From Pseudomonas sp. RIT-PI-AD (GTDB lineage Bacteria > Pseudomonadota > Gammaproteobacteria > Pseudomonadales > Pseudomonadaceae), in contig NZ_JANZKU010000001.1 in assembly GCF_025642785.1 (NCBI RefSeq), positions 1 through 64,000 of the forward strand: 64,000 bases of DNA. Reading direction: 5' to 3'. Made by a program: the position numbers and the translations under genes. The notes beneath the pieces are model-generated. The model did no database searches. It was not told the DNA's origin and worked only from the letters and a program-made list of their open reading frames with translations. Numbering within the stretch: the first letter of the stretch is position 1; the number at the start of each line of letters is the position of its first letter. Shown here piece by piece: positions 11,158 through 20,400 of the stretch.

Positions 11158-11685
11158 ATGTTCAAGATCGACCGGAAAATCGAAATCGATGCGGGTCACC
11201 GGATCCGCTCCCATGGTTCCAAATGCCGCAACCTCCACGGCCATCGCTATTCGGTACACATGACCCTCAGCGCCGACGAGCTCGCCACCCAGGGTTCCGA
11301 GTCGGGCATGGTGCTGGACTTCAGCTTTGCCAAGGAGGCGATGGTGCAGTGCGTCGACGAATTGTGCGATCACGCCCTGATCGTCGATGCCGAAGACGAA
11401 TACCTGCTGCAGATACTGGACATCCATGGTCCCGCCCGCGACGTGCTGACCTCGGGCGTGGCGCTGCCGTTGACCAACGCCGAGGGCATGAAAATCTACC
11501 TGGTGCCCTTCTCGCCCACCGCCGAGGCCCTGGCCAAGCACTGGTACGAACTGCTCAGCGAGAAGATCGCCACCCTGGGGCATGGCGCCGCGCAGGTTCG
11601 CGTGGATGCGATTCGTGTGTACGAAACCCCCAACTGCTGGGCCGAGTACCCGGCCGGCCGCGCGGGAGGCGTGCAGCATGTTTAG
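11158..11685 (+). CDS. 6-carboxy-tetrahydropterin synthase-like protein (QueD/PTPS family)
   Basis: A 175-residue QueD/6-pyruvoyl-tetrahydropterin synthase family protein. QueD converts dihydroneopterin triphosphate to 6-carboxytetrahydropterin. Zinc ligands His14, His27 and His29 and the catalytic Cys23 are seen in DAGHRI and KCRNLHGHRY. The MVLDFSFAK, CDHALI and PTAEALAKHW blocks follow in order. It is longer than the usual 120-residue QueD because of an insertion around residues 78-115. It overlaps the next gene by 8 bases. Confidence 0.9.
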   Translation: MFKIDRKIEIDAGHRIRSHGSKCRNLHGHRYSVHMTLSADELATQGSESGMVLDFSFAKEAMVQCVDELCDHALIVDAEDEYLLQILDIHGPARDVLTSGVALPLTNAEGMKIYLVPFSPTAEALAKHWYELLSEKIATLGHGAAQVRVDAIRVYETPNCWAEYPAGRAGGVQHV

Positions 11686-12823
11686 AAAGGGCTATGTGTT
11701 CGATGACGTGCTGCTGGTGCCCAAGCGGACCCACCTGGGCAGCCGCAAGGAAGCCGATATCGGTGTCGAGCTCAAGGGTATCGGCCGCCTGAGCGTGCCG
11801 ATCATCTCGGCCAACACCCAGTGGTGCACCGAGGACCGCATGGCCATGGAAATGGCCCGGATGGGCGGGCTGGGGATCGTCCACCGCATGTGCAGCGTGG
11901 AAGACCAGGTGGCCTTCGTCCATGCGGTCAAGAGCGCGCCTGTCGCCCGGCGCGAAGCCGACTTCGCGCCGACCCTGGACAGCCAGGGCCGGCTCAAGGT
12001 CGGAGGCTCGATCGGCATCGTCGACGACTACCTGCAGCGGGCCGCCGGGCTCGCGGCCTGCGACGTGGACTTCCTCACCCTGGACATCGCCCACGGTCAT
12101 TCCACCCACGCCATTGCGGCGATTGCCAGGGTCAAGGAGCGCCTGGGCGATATCCCCATCGTCGCCGGCAACGTGGCCACGCCCGAGGGCGTCCTTGACC
12201 TGGCGGCGGCCGGCGCCAGCGTGATCAAGGTCGGGATCGGTCCTGGCAGCGTCTGCACCACCCGTTCGGTCAGCGGTGCCGGGGTGCCGCAGCTCACCGC
12301 CATCCTCGAGTGCGCCGAGGCCGCCAGGGAGGTCGACGTCAGCCTGATCGCCGACGGCGGCATCCGCAGCTCCGGGGATATCGTCAAGGCCCTGGCCGCG
12401 GGTGCCCACGCGGTGATGCTCGGGCGGATGCTGGCCGGCACCGACGAAAGCGCCGCGCAGCCGCTGGAGGTATCCGGCAAGCGCTACAAGCTGACGCGCG
12501 GTTTCGTTACCTTCGGTACCCACCTCGAGCTCAAGCGCTTGCAGGGCCAGAAAATCACCGAGGAGCAACTGCTGCGCTACGTGCCCGAAGGCATCGAGGC
12601 CTGCTTCGAACATGTCGGCCCCTTGCGCGCCTACCTGTACCAACTGATCGGCGGGATACAGTCGGGCTTCAGCTACTGCGGCGCGGGCAACTACCCGCAA
12701 CTGCTGGAAAGGCACGAGTTCATCGAGGTTTCGGTGCAGACCAGCCAGGAAAGCCGTCCCCATGCGCTGGATGTGGCCAAGCATCCCATCGACTACAAGG
12801 CCGAGGTGCTCAGCCATGATTAA
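11678..12823 (+). CDS. GMP reductase-like oxidoreductase (IMPDH/GMPR fold) of the deazapurine cluster
   Basis: A 381-residue TIM-barrel protein of the IMP dehydrogenase/GMP reductase family without CBS domains, hence GMP-reductase-like. The nucleotide loop with the catalytic cysteine is [11 protein letters not shown] (Cys193), followed by the phosphate-binding block [18 protein letters not shown]. The start at 11678 overlaps the queD-like gene by 8 bases and gives the family N-terminus with FDDVLLVP. In tubercidin biosynthesis a related enzyme (TubD) is reported as an NADPH-dependent reductase doing irreversible reductive deamination; the same role, removal of the 2-amino group of a 7-deazaguanine nucleotide, is inferred here. 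A simple extra copy of guaC is less likely given the neighbours. Confidence 0.85.
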   Translation: MFRKGYVFDDVLLVPKRTHLGSRKEADIGVELKGIGRLSVPIISANTQWCTEDRMAMEMARMGGLGIVHRMCSVEDQVAFVHAVKSAPVARREADFAPTLDSQGRLKVGGSIGIVDDYLQRAAGLAACDVDFLTLDIAHGHSTHAIAAIARVKERLGDIPIVAGNVATPEGVLDLAAAGASVIKVGIGPGSVCTTRSVSGAGVPQLTAILECAEAAREVDVSLIADGGIRSSGDIVKALAAGAHAVMLGRMLAGTDESAAQPLEVSGKRYKLTRGFVTFGTHLELKRLQGQKITEEQLLRYVPEGIEACFEHVGPLRAYLYQLIGGIQSGFSYCGAGNYPQLLERHEFIEVSVQTSQESRPHALDVAKHPIDYKAEVLSHD

Positions 12824-13289
12824 CCTGACCTGGGAGGATGTGGAGAAACTCTCGCTGTCCATCGCCGAGGCCGTCCGCGAGTCCGGCTACGACTTCGACT
12901 GCATCGTCGGCGTGGCGCGGTCCGGCTGGGTGCCGGCGGTGATCGTGGCCCATGAGCTGGGGGTTCGCGAGGTGGGCACGCTGTCCATCGTCAGGAACGT
13001 GTCCGATGGCGTCGATTCGCGCAAGGCCGCCCCGCGCCTGGTGGACATCAGCCCGCTGGCGCAGGCCGGCAGGAAGTGGCTGGTCATCGAGGACATCGTC
13101 GGCAGCGGTGAAACCGTCCGCTTCATCCGCGAGCATTTCGGTGTCGACGGCCGCGATATCTATGTCGCGAGCCTGGTGTTCAATGCCGCCAATGGCGACC
13201 GTGCGCAGGTGAGCGAGATGCTGGAGTTCTATGGCCGGGAGGTCATGGAGTGGGTCCGTTTCCCCTGGGAAAGAAGGATCGAGTCCTGA
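12816..13289 (+). CDS. phosphoribosyltransferase, predicted to ribotylate 7-carboxy-7-deazaguanine
   Basis: A 157-residue type I phosphoribosyltransferase. The PRPP-binding signature is LVIEDIVGSGET (89-100), with two acidic residues before the GSGET loop. It overlaps the upstream gene by 8 bases and the downstream gene by one (ATGA), so translation is coupled. Its general build resembles hypoxanthine-guanine or xanthine phosphoribosyltransferases. In the tubercidin pathway the related TubE is reported to join PRPP and CDG; by context this protein should do the same. It could be an ordinary purine salvage enzyme, but its position inside the operon argues against that. Confidence 0.85.
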   Translation: MINLTWEDVEKLSLSIAEAVRESGYDFDCIVGVARSGWVPAVIVAHELGVREVGTLSIVRNVSDGVDSRKAAPRLVDISPLAQAGRKWLVIEDIVGSGETVRFIREHFGVDGRDIYVASLVFNAANGDRAQVSEMLEFYGREVMEWVRFPWERRIES

Positions 13290-14488
13290 TGAGAAGCCTG
13301 CTCAGCGAAGCCGGTGTCGAGGACGTCGCGGATCTCATGGAAACCGACCTCGACATCTCGCGCTACCTGCACCAGCACTACGACCTCAACGATTACCCGG
13401 TGGTGAAGTTCAGCAATGTCGCCTGCGCGTCCCGGGTGCCCTATGTCGACAATGCCTTCAAGCGGGAGACGATGTTGCGTGGGCTGGGTTTGAACGAGGA
13501 CAACGTGCAGCAGCAGTTCGCCCGGCGCGCGCGCGGGGTGCATGCCGACCAGCGGGCAGCGGTGCGGGCGCCCTGGGCGTTCCGGCAGATGGACTGGTCG
13601 CTGCTCGACCTGCCGTTTCTCAAGTACCAGCCGGACGATGGCGGCCGTTACCTGACGTCCTTCGTGTTCTGCGTGCAGGACAAGGCCGGGCGCTACAACC
13701 TGGGCTTCTACCGGGGCGAGATCAAGGATGGGCGCACCATCGCGGTGTTCATCGACCCTAGGACCGACGCCCACGCAATCATCCAGGAGCGGCTGCGCGA
13801 AGAGGCCGAGATCAAGGTCAGCCTGTTCAATGGCGGGCCGATTTCCGCCTACATCGGTGCGGCGAGCAAGATTCCAGCGGACGTGGACAGCTTCGTGTTT
13901 TCCTCGGCCATCGCCGATGCCCCCATCGACCTGTGCCGCCAGGGGGACTACCCGGCGGTTCCGGCCGCCAGCGAACTCGTCCTGCAAGCCAGCCTCAACG
14001 GCAAGATGATCGACGAAGGCCCGTTCTGCGAATTCAAGGGCTACTACAGCGAGAAGACCCTGGGCTTTGAGCTGAACGTCAGCGCGATCCACGCACGGGA
14101 CAATCCGCTGTTCTTCGGGATTTTCTGCGGCAAGGAGTCGGGGCTGAACCTGATGCGTCTGCAGAACGAGACCTTCATGTTCGGCTTTCTCGAGAGCAAG
14201 GGCATCCCGGTGCGGCGGGTGGTCTATCCAACCGCTTACTTTGGCGAGTTCGGCGTCATCGTCGAATCCGATTCGGTGACGGAGGATACCCTCCGGCTGA
14301 TCATGGAATACGACCTGCGCAGCAAGCTGTTCTTCCTGGTCAGGAACGCCGAGACCCTGTTCGCCGATCTGTCCACGTTCGCCTTCGAGTCCGTGTCCGA
14401 TGACTATCGCAAGCGCGGCGTGCGCATGGGTGGACGCCTCGGGCTGCTCTGCGACAATGCCAACGACTTCAACTGGAAGACATTCTGA
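13289..14488 (+). CDS. UbiD-family decarboxylase-like protein, compact form
   Basis: A 399-residue protein with UbiD-family blocks in order: YNLGFYRG (136-143), the segment around VPAASELVLQA (224-234) and EGPFCEFKGYY (243-253), close to the family EGPFGEFTGYY. UbiD enzymes are reversible decarboxylases that use prenylated FMN made by UbiX, which is not encoded here. The predicted role is loss of the 7-carboxyl group from the CDG nucleotide. It is about 100 residues shorter than typical UbiD. The usual EG pair that ends the second block reads Gln233-Ala234, so an active-site acid may be missing. Start chosen at the ATGA overlap with the phosphoribosyltransferase stop. Confidence 0.75.
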   Translation: MRSLLSEAGVEDVADLMETDLDISRYLHQHYDLNDYPVVKFSNVACASRVPYVDNAFKRETMLRGLGLNEDNVQQQFARRARGVHADQRAAVRAPWAFRQMDWSLLDLPFLKYQPDDGGRYLTSFVFCVQDKAGRYNLGFYRGEIKDGRTIAVFIDPRTDAHAIIQERLREEAEIKVSLFNGGPISAYIGAASKIPADVDSFVFSSAIADAPIDLCRQGDYPAVPAASELVLQASLNGKMIDEGPFCEFKGYYSEKTLGFELNVSAIHARDNPLFFGIFCGKESGLNLMRLQNETFMFGFLESKGIPVRRVVYPTAYFGEFGVIVESDSVTEDTLRLIMEYDLRSKLFFLVRNAETLFADLSTFAFESVSDDYRKRGVRMGGRLGLLCDNANDFNWKTF

Positions 14489-14988
14489 TGGATCGATCGA
14501 TGAGCCCCAGGCTCAGCACCCTGGTGTACTGCACCCATGGGCAGCAGGTCCTGCTGCTGGACAGGCAGACGGCGCCGTACCGGGGGTTCCTGCTGCCACC
14601 GGGCGGCAAGTGCGAGTTCGGCGAAATCCCCATCGATTGCGCGCGTCGCGAGTTCGCCGAGGAAACGGGCTACGCGATCACCGAGCAATTGCGTCCCCGT
14701 GGCCTGGTATACGATTACTCCAAATCGCCGGACTGGAACTGGCTGATCTTCGTTTACAGCTTCGAGGCCTCGAAAAGGCCCACGCTGGTCGAGGAAAAGC
14801 ACCCGCTGGTCTGGGCCGATCTGGATAACCTCGATGCTTACAAGATCCCGGAGTCGGATCGCTTTCTGATGGAGCGCCTGTTCGCCGAGGGGTGCAGCTA
14901 CCTGGAACTGGCCATGGAGTATCGGCAGGCCGAGGCCTTCGTGCGTTGCAGCGCACACTTCGAGGGCCGAGGCGAGCTGTTCAGGTAA
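14488..14988 (+). CDS. Nudix hydrolase, last gene of the deazapurine operon
   Basis: A 166-residue protein with a perfect Nudix box (G-x5-E-x7-REUxEExGU) at residues 40-62, ending REFAEETGY. Nudix enzymes hydrolyse nucleoside phosphates linked to another group, with a divalent metal. It overlaps the UbiD-like gene by one base (ATGA). A Nudix hydrolase (TubG) is reported to perform the last hydrolysis that gives tubercidin, so removal of phosphate from the deazanucleotide is the likely role. ATG codons 1 and 5 are both possible starts; the first gives translational coupling. Confidence 0.88.
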   Translation: MDRSMSPRLSTLVYCTHGQQVLLLDRQTAPYRGFLLPPGGKCEFGEIPIDCARREFAEETGYAITEQLRPRGLVYDYSKSPDWNWLIFVYSFEASKRPTLVEEKHPLVWADLDNLDAYKIPESDRFLMERLFAEGCSYLELAMEYRQAEAFVRCSAHFEGRGELFR

Positions 14989-15002
14989 GTCCGTCGACCG
15001 AT

Positions 15003-15025
15003 CCGCCGGCGGTGCGAGCCGGCGG
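15003..15025 (+). terminator. possible hairpin terminator of the deazapurine operon
   Basis: CCGCCGGC (15003-15010) pairs perfectly with GCCGGCGG (15018-15025) 14 bases after the Nudix stop. The following GTCCTCTCTGG has only a weak pyrimidine tract, so efficiency is uncertain. Confidence 0.45.
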
Positions 15026-15035
15026 GTCCTCTCTG

Positions 15036-15059
15036 GTTGGCGTTGGCGTTGGCGTTGGC
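15036..15059. repeat. four tandem copies of GTTGGC
   Basis: A perfect 6-base microsatellite, four units, between the end of the deazapurine operon and the 3' end of the convergent gcsR-like gene. It is non-coding. Such tracts arise by slippage and may mark a junction of the island. Confidence 0.9.
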
Positions 15060-15087
15060 GGTGCGGGTCCTCGCCGCTGCCGGCCCG

Positions 15088-16623
15088 TCAGGCCTTGCCC
15101 GGAATCCCGTACTTGCGCAACCGCTGGGCAATCGCCGTGTGCGAGGTCTGTAGGCGCCCTGCCAACTGCCGTGTCGAGGGGTAACTGGCGTATAGCCGTT
15201 GCAACAGCTCGCGCTCGAAGTCGCCCACCGCCTGCTCCAGGCTGGCGACCTCGCCATCCTGGCCACGCGCCACCGAGGTGCCGGCGATATCCAGGTCGTC
15301 GATATCCACCACATTGCTTTCGCAGATGGCCGCGGCGCGGAAAATCACGTTCTGCAACTGGCGCACGTTACCCGGCCAGCGATTGCCCAGCAGCGCCGGG
15401 TAGGTGCCCGGCGCCAGGCGGCAGGGCTTGCGCTGGATCTGCGCGCAGGCCTGGATCATGAAGTGCCGGGCCAGCAGCAGGATGTCCTGGCCGCGTTCGC
15501 GCAGCGGCGGCACCTCCAGGTTGAGCACATTGAGCCGGTAGAACAGGTCCTCGCGGAAGGTGCCGTCCTCGACCATTTTCTCCAGATCGCGGTGGGTGGC
15601 GCTGAGGATGCGCACGTTGACCTTCACTTCGCGGTCGCCACCGACCCGGCGGAAACTGCCGTCGCTGAGGAAACGCAGCAGCTTGGCTTGCAGGTAGGGC
15701 GACATCTCGCCGATCTCGTCGAGGAACACCGTGCCCTGGTTGGCCAGTTCCAGCAGCCCCGGCTTGCCGCCGCGCTGGGCGCCAGTGAAAGCGCCGGGGG
15801 CGTAGCCGAACAGTTCGCTCTCGGCCAGATTCTCCGGCAGGGCCGCGCAGTTCAGCGCGAGGAAGGGCGCGTTGCGCCGCATGCTGAGCGCATGGCAGGC
15901 ACGGGCCACCAGTTCCTTGCCGGTCCCGGTCTCGCCGCCGATCAACAGTGGCGCGTCCAGGGTGGCGACCCGTTGCGCGCGGGCCTTGAGGGTACGGATC
16001 GGCGTCGACTCGCCGAGCAGGGCATCGAAGCCCTCGGCGTGGTCGTGGTGCAGCGCGGCGAGGCGTTCGCCGATGCGGTTGGGCCGGTACAGCGTGAGCA
16101 GGCCGCCGGCCAGGTGGCGGCCGCCCTGCGGGGCCGCCTCGGCGATCGGCATGGCGTCCAGCAGCAACGCCTGGCCCTTGAGGGTGACCTCGCGCATCGG
16201 CAGGCGGAAGCCCTGGTCCAGCAGCGCCTGTTGCAGGGCGGCGTCGTCGAACAGTTGCGCCAGGCTCTGGCCTTCCGGCTCGTCGCCGCTGAGCGCCAGC
16301 AGCGCCGGGTTGGCCAGCAGCACGCGCCCGGCGCCGTCCACCGCCAGCACCGGGTCGGCCATCGCCGCCAGCAGCGCGTCCAGTTGCAGGCGGCGGCGCT
16401 GGCCGGGGAGGATGTCCACCACCGTCACCGCCTGCACGCCCTGCACCTTGAACAGCGCATCGCGCAGTTCCTCGAGCACCGCGGCGCTGAGGGTCGGCGC
16501 ATCGATGTAGACGTTGGGCGGCACCATCTCCACGGCATCCAGGTTGAGGTTGCGCCCGCCAAGCAGGGCGAGGACTTCCTGGGTGATGCCGACGCGGTCG
16601 ATGAAGCTGACATGGATACGCAT
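15088..16623 (-). CDS. gcsR: TyrR/GcsR-type sigma-54 enhancer-binding protein
   Basis: A 511-residue regulator. It has an N-terminal ACT-like ligand domain (about 1-75), a PAS-like segment (80-180), an AAA+ domain with Walker A GETGTGKE (from 230), the GAFTGA loop (277-282) and Walker B FLDEIGE (300-306), and a C-terminal TyrR-type helix-turn-helix. The GAFTGA loop shows that it contacts sigma-54, unlike E. coli TyrR. The start at 16623 gives MRIHVSFIDRVGITQEVL; a longer frame upstream is judged non-native. In P. aeruginosa a glycine-responsive protein of this type, GcsR, activates the gcvH operon. Here the deazapurine island separates the two, but boxes and promoter remain at gcvH. Confidence 0.85.
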   Translation of the reverse strand: MRIHVSFIDRVGITQEVLALLGGRNLNLDAVEMVPPNVYIDAPTLSAAVLEELRDALFKVQGVQAVTVVDILPGQRRRLQLDALLAAMADPVLAVDGAGRVLLANPALLALSGDEPEGQSLAQLFDDAALQQALLDQGFRLPMREVTLKGQALLLDAMPIAEAAPQGGRHLAGGLLTLYRPNRIGERLAALHHDHAEGFDALLGESTPIRTLKARAQRVATLDAPLLIGGETGTGKELVARACHALSMRRNAPFLALNCAALPENLAESELFGYAPGAFTGAQRGGKPGLLELANQGTVFLDEIGEMSPYLQAKLLRFLSDGSFRRVGGDREVKVNVRILSATHRDLEKMVEDGTFREDLFYRLNVLNLEVPPLRERGQDILLLARHFMIQACAQIQRKPCRLAPGTYPALLGNRWPGNVRQLQNVIFRAAAICESNVVDIDDLDIAGTSVARGQDGEVASLEQAVGDFERELLQRLYASYPSTRQLAGRLQTSHTAIAQRLRKYGIPGKA

Positions 16624-16801
16624 GGAAAGGACGCTGGCGACGTTGAAGGAGCGGGGATTATGCCCGCTGCGTCGAGCCAGCGCGAAACCTCCTCGCCGAG
16701 GGTGGCCGAGCGCCGCCGCGCAGGTGCCGCGGGGGTCGCGCATGCAGGCCTTGTGCTACACTCCGCGCCCTGCGCGCGCCCCCGAATTCCGAAGGAAAAT
16801 C

Positions 16802-17461
16802 ATGACGTTCACGGCACCGGACAGCCTTTCCGAACAGATCGCCCAGCATCTCGCCGAGCGGATCATCCGCGGCGAATTGAAGGAACGGGAGCGCATCCAG
16901 GAACTCAAGGTCACCCAGTCGTTGAACGTCAGCCGCGGTTCGGTCCGCGAGGCGCTGCTGATCCTCCAGCGCCGGCACCTGATCGACATCCTGCCGCGGC
17001 GCGGCGCCCAGGTCGCCGAGCTGACCCCGCACAAGGTACAGAGTCTCTATGCATTGGTTCTGGAGTTGTATGGGCTGCTCGTCCGCGCCGTGGCGCAGGG
17101 CTGGAAGCGCGACGCCGATCTCGACCCGCTGCGCGAGATCCGCCGGCGCCTGGCGCAAAGCCTGGACCGCGACGACATCGAGGCGTTTCTCACCGGCGCC
17201 TTCACCGCCATGCGCGCCACCTACCCCTTCGCCAACAACCCCTATCTGCAGGAAACCGTGGAAAACCTGCTGCCGGCGATCAGTCGCACCTACTACCTCT
17301 CCCTGGCGCGCCGCCAGGGCGAAATGGCGCGCTTCCTCGCCACCTTCGACGTGCTCCTGGAAGCCGTCCAGGCGCGCGACGTGGAGCGTGCCCACCACGT
17401 GCTGCTGGCCTACGGCATGGGCAATTGCAAGCTGGTGCTCGCCGCGCTGGCCGAGCGCTGA
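16802..17461 (+). CDS. GntR-family transcriptional regulator (FCD type)
   Basis: A 219-residue regulator with an N-terminal winged helix (about 8-75; SRGSVREALLILQRRHLI is the recognition region) and a helical FadR/FCD-like C-terminal ligand domain. A GAAGGAAAA ribosome site precedes the ATG at 16802. It lies 24 bases before smc, an arrangement I recall from P. aeruginosa (PA1526-PA1527). The ligand and regulon are not evident from the sequence. Confidence 0.88.
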   Translation: MTFTAPDSLSEQIAQHLAERIIRGELKERERIQELKVTQSLNVSRGSVREALLILQRRHLIDILPRRGAQVAELTPHKVQSLYALVLELYGLLVRAVAQGWKRDADLDPLREIRRRLAQSLDRDDIEAFLTGAFTAMRATYPFANNPYLQETVENLLPAISRTYYLSLARRQGEMARFLATFDVLLEAVQARDVERAHHVLLAYGMGNCKLVLAALAER

Positions 17462-17485
17462 GCCGGCGGCCGGGGGAGGACGGGC

Positions 17486-20400
17486 ATGCGCCTGAAGAGC
17501 ATCAAGCTGGCGGGTTTCAAGTCCTTCGTCGACCCGACCACGGTGAATTTCCCCAGCAACATGGCGGCGGTGGTCGGCCCCAACGGCTGCGGCAAATCCA
17601 ACATCATCGACGCCGTGCGCTGGGTGATGGGCGAGAGCTCGGCGAAGAACCTGCGCGGCGAGTCGATGACCGACGTCATCTTCAACGGCTCCAACACCCG
17701 TAAACCGGTGACCCAGGCCAGCATCGAGCTGATCTTCGACAACGCGGAAACCACCCTGGTGGGCGAGTACGCCGGCTACGCGGAAATCTCCATCCGCCGG
17801 CGCGTCACCCGCGACGGACAGAACACCTATTTCCTCAACGGCACCAAGTGCCGGCGCCGGGACATCACCGATATCTTCCTCGGCACCGGCCTCGGCCCGC
17901 GCAGCTACTCGATCATCGAGCAGGGGATGATTTCCAAGCTGATCGAGGCCCGCCCCGAGGACCTGCGCAATTTCATCGAGGAAGCCGCCGGTATCTCCAA
18001 GTACAAGGAGCGCCGCCGCGAGACCGAGAACCGCATCCGCCGCACCCACGAGAACCTCGCGCGCCTCACCGACCTGCGCGAAGAGCTGGAGCGGCAACTG
18101 GAGCGCCTGCATCGCCAGGCCCAGTCGGCGGAGAAATACCAGGAGTACAAGGCCGAAGAGCGTCAGTCGAAAGCCCAGTTGGCCGCCCTGCGCTGGCGCG
18201 AGCTGAACGGCCTGGCCGGCCAGCGCGAGGCGGTGATCGGCGATCAGGAGGTGGCGCTCGAGGCGTTGGTGGCGGAGCAGCGCAACGCCGACGCCAGTAT
18301 CGAGCGCCTGCGCGACGGCCACCACGACCTGTCGGAACGCTTCAACCAGGTGCAGGGGCGCTTCTACTCGGTGGGCGGCGACATCGCCCGGGTCGAGCAA
18401 AGCATCCAGCACGGCCAGCAGCGCCTGCGGCAGTTGCAGGACGACCTGCGCGAGGCGGAGCGGAGCCGCCTGGAAACCGAATCCCACCTTGGCCACGACC
18501 GCACCCTGCTGGCGACCCTCGGCGAAGAACTGGAGATGCTCGCCCCGGAGCAGGAAATGAGCGCCGCGGCGGCCGAGGAGGCCGCCGTCCAGCTGGAGGA
18601 AGCGGACGGCGCCATGCAGGCCTGGCAGGAGCAATGGGATGGCTTCAACCAGCGCGCCGCCGAACCGCGACGGCGCGCCGAGGTGCAACAATCGCGCATC
18701 CAGCAACTGGAGCAGAGCCTCGAACGCTTGCAAGAGCGCGAGCGCCGGCTGGGCGACGAGCGCATGCAACTGGCCGCCGACCCGGAGGATGCGGCGATCC
18801 TAGAACTCGCCGAGCAATTGGCCGAAGGCGAGGCGCAGCAGGAACAGGCCCAGCTCGACGAGCACCAGTTGGGCGAGCGCCTGGAACACCTGCGCACCGA
18901 GTTGCACGTGGCCAGCCAGGCCCAGCAACAGGCCCAGGGCGAGCTGCAACGGCTGAACGGGCGCATCGCCTCGCTGGAAGCCTTGCAACAGGCGGCCCTC
19001 GACCCCGGCAAAGGCGCCGGCGAATGGTTGCGGGAGCAGGGGCTCGCCGCGCGTCCGCGCCTGGCCGAGGCGCTGCGGGTGGAGCCGGGCTGGGAGTTGG
19101 CGGTGGAAACCGTGCTCGGCGCCGATCTGCAGGCGGTATTGCTCGACGACTTCGCCGGGCTGGAGCTGGACGCCCTGGTCCAGGGCGAATTGCGCCTGGC
19201 CAGCCCGGCCCGCGACGCGACCCGCCGGGCCGGCAGCCTGCTGGACAAGGTGGAAAGCGGCTTCGACCTGGCGCCCTGGCTGGGGCGCGTACGCCCGGTG
19301 GAAAGCCTCGACCAGGCCCTGGCCGGTCGCGCCGCTCTGGCCGACGACGACAGCCTGGTCAGCCGCGATGGCTATTGGGTCGGCCGGCACTTTCTGCGGG
19401 TGCGCCGCGCCGGCGAGGCCGACAGCGGCGTGCTCGCCCGCGGCCAGGACCTGGAGCGGGCCCAGGCCGAGCGCGAGCAGCGCGAGGCGGCCCTCGAGGA
19501 TCTGGAGGACAACCTGCAGCGGCTGCGCGACGAGCAGCGCCAGCAGGAGGAACGACGCGAACGCCAGCGCCGGCAGATCCAGGAAGAGGCGCGGCGCCTG
19601 GGCGAGCTCAAGGCGCGCCTGTCGGCGCAGCAAGCCAAGGTCGAGCAGTTGAACCTGCGCCGGCGCCGGCTGGAGGACGAATCCGCCGAGCTGGACGAAC
19701 AGCGCGGCATGGAGCGCGAGCAGCTCGGCGAGGCCCGCCTGGCCTTGCAGGAGGCGCTGGACGAAATGGCCGCCGACACCGAGCGGCGTGAGCAGCTACT
19801 GGCCTCCCGCGACGGCCTGCGTGAGCGGCTCGACCGCATCCGCCAGGACGCGCGCCAGCACAAGGACCATGCCCATCAACTGGCGGTCCGCGTCGGTTCC
19901 CTGCGTGCCCAGCATGATTCGACACGCCAGGCCCTGGAGCGCTTGCAGTCGCAGTTCGAGCGGGTCAACGAGCGCCGCGAGCAGCTCAGCCTGAACCTGG
20001 AGGAGGGCGAGGCGCCCCTTGAGGAACTGCGGTTTAAGCTGGAGGAACTGCTCGACCGGCGAATGGGCGTCGAGGACGAACTCAAGCAGGCGCGGCAGGC
20101 TCTGGAAGAGGCCGATCGCGAGCTGCGCGAAGCGGAAAAGCGGCGTACCCAGGCCGAACAGCAGGCGCAGTTGCTGCGTGGCCAACTGGAGCAGCAACGC
20201 CTCGAATGGCAGACCCTGACCGTGCGCCGCAAGACCTTGCAGGATCAACTGCTGGAGGACGGCTACGACCTCCACGGGGTGCTCGCGACCCTGCCGGCCG
20301 AGGCCAGCGAGGCGGCCTGGGAGGAAGAACTGGAGCGCCTCGCGACGCGCATCCAACGCCTGGGGCCGATCAACCTGGCGGCGATCGACGAGTATCAGCA

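Noticed and set aside
9837-11685. Housekeeping queuosine (preQ0/preQ1) pathway
   Set aside because: queE- and queD-like genes are present but queC and queF are missing, and the neighbours (phosphoribosyltransferase, GMP-reductase-like, UbiD, Nudix, exporter) have no role in queuosine formation.
7830-14988. A dpd-type DNA modification island inserting deazaguanines into DNA
   Set aside because: No DpdA-like transglycosylase, helicase or restriction components are present; the phosphoribosyltransferase and Nudix genes point to a free nucleoside product.
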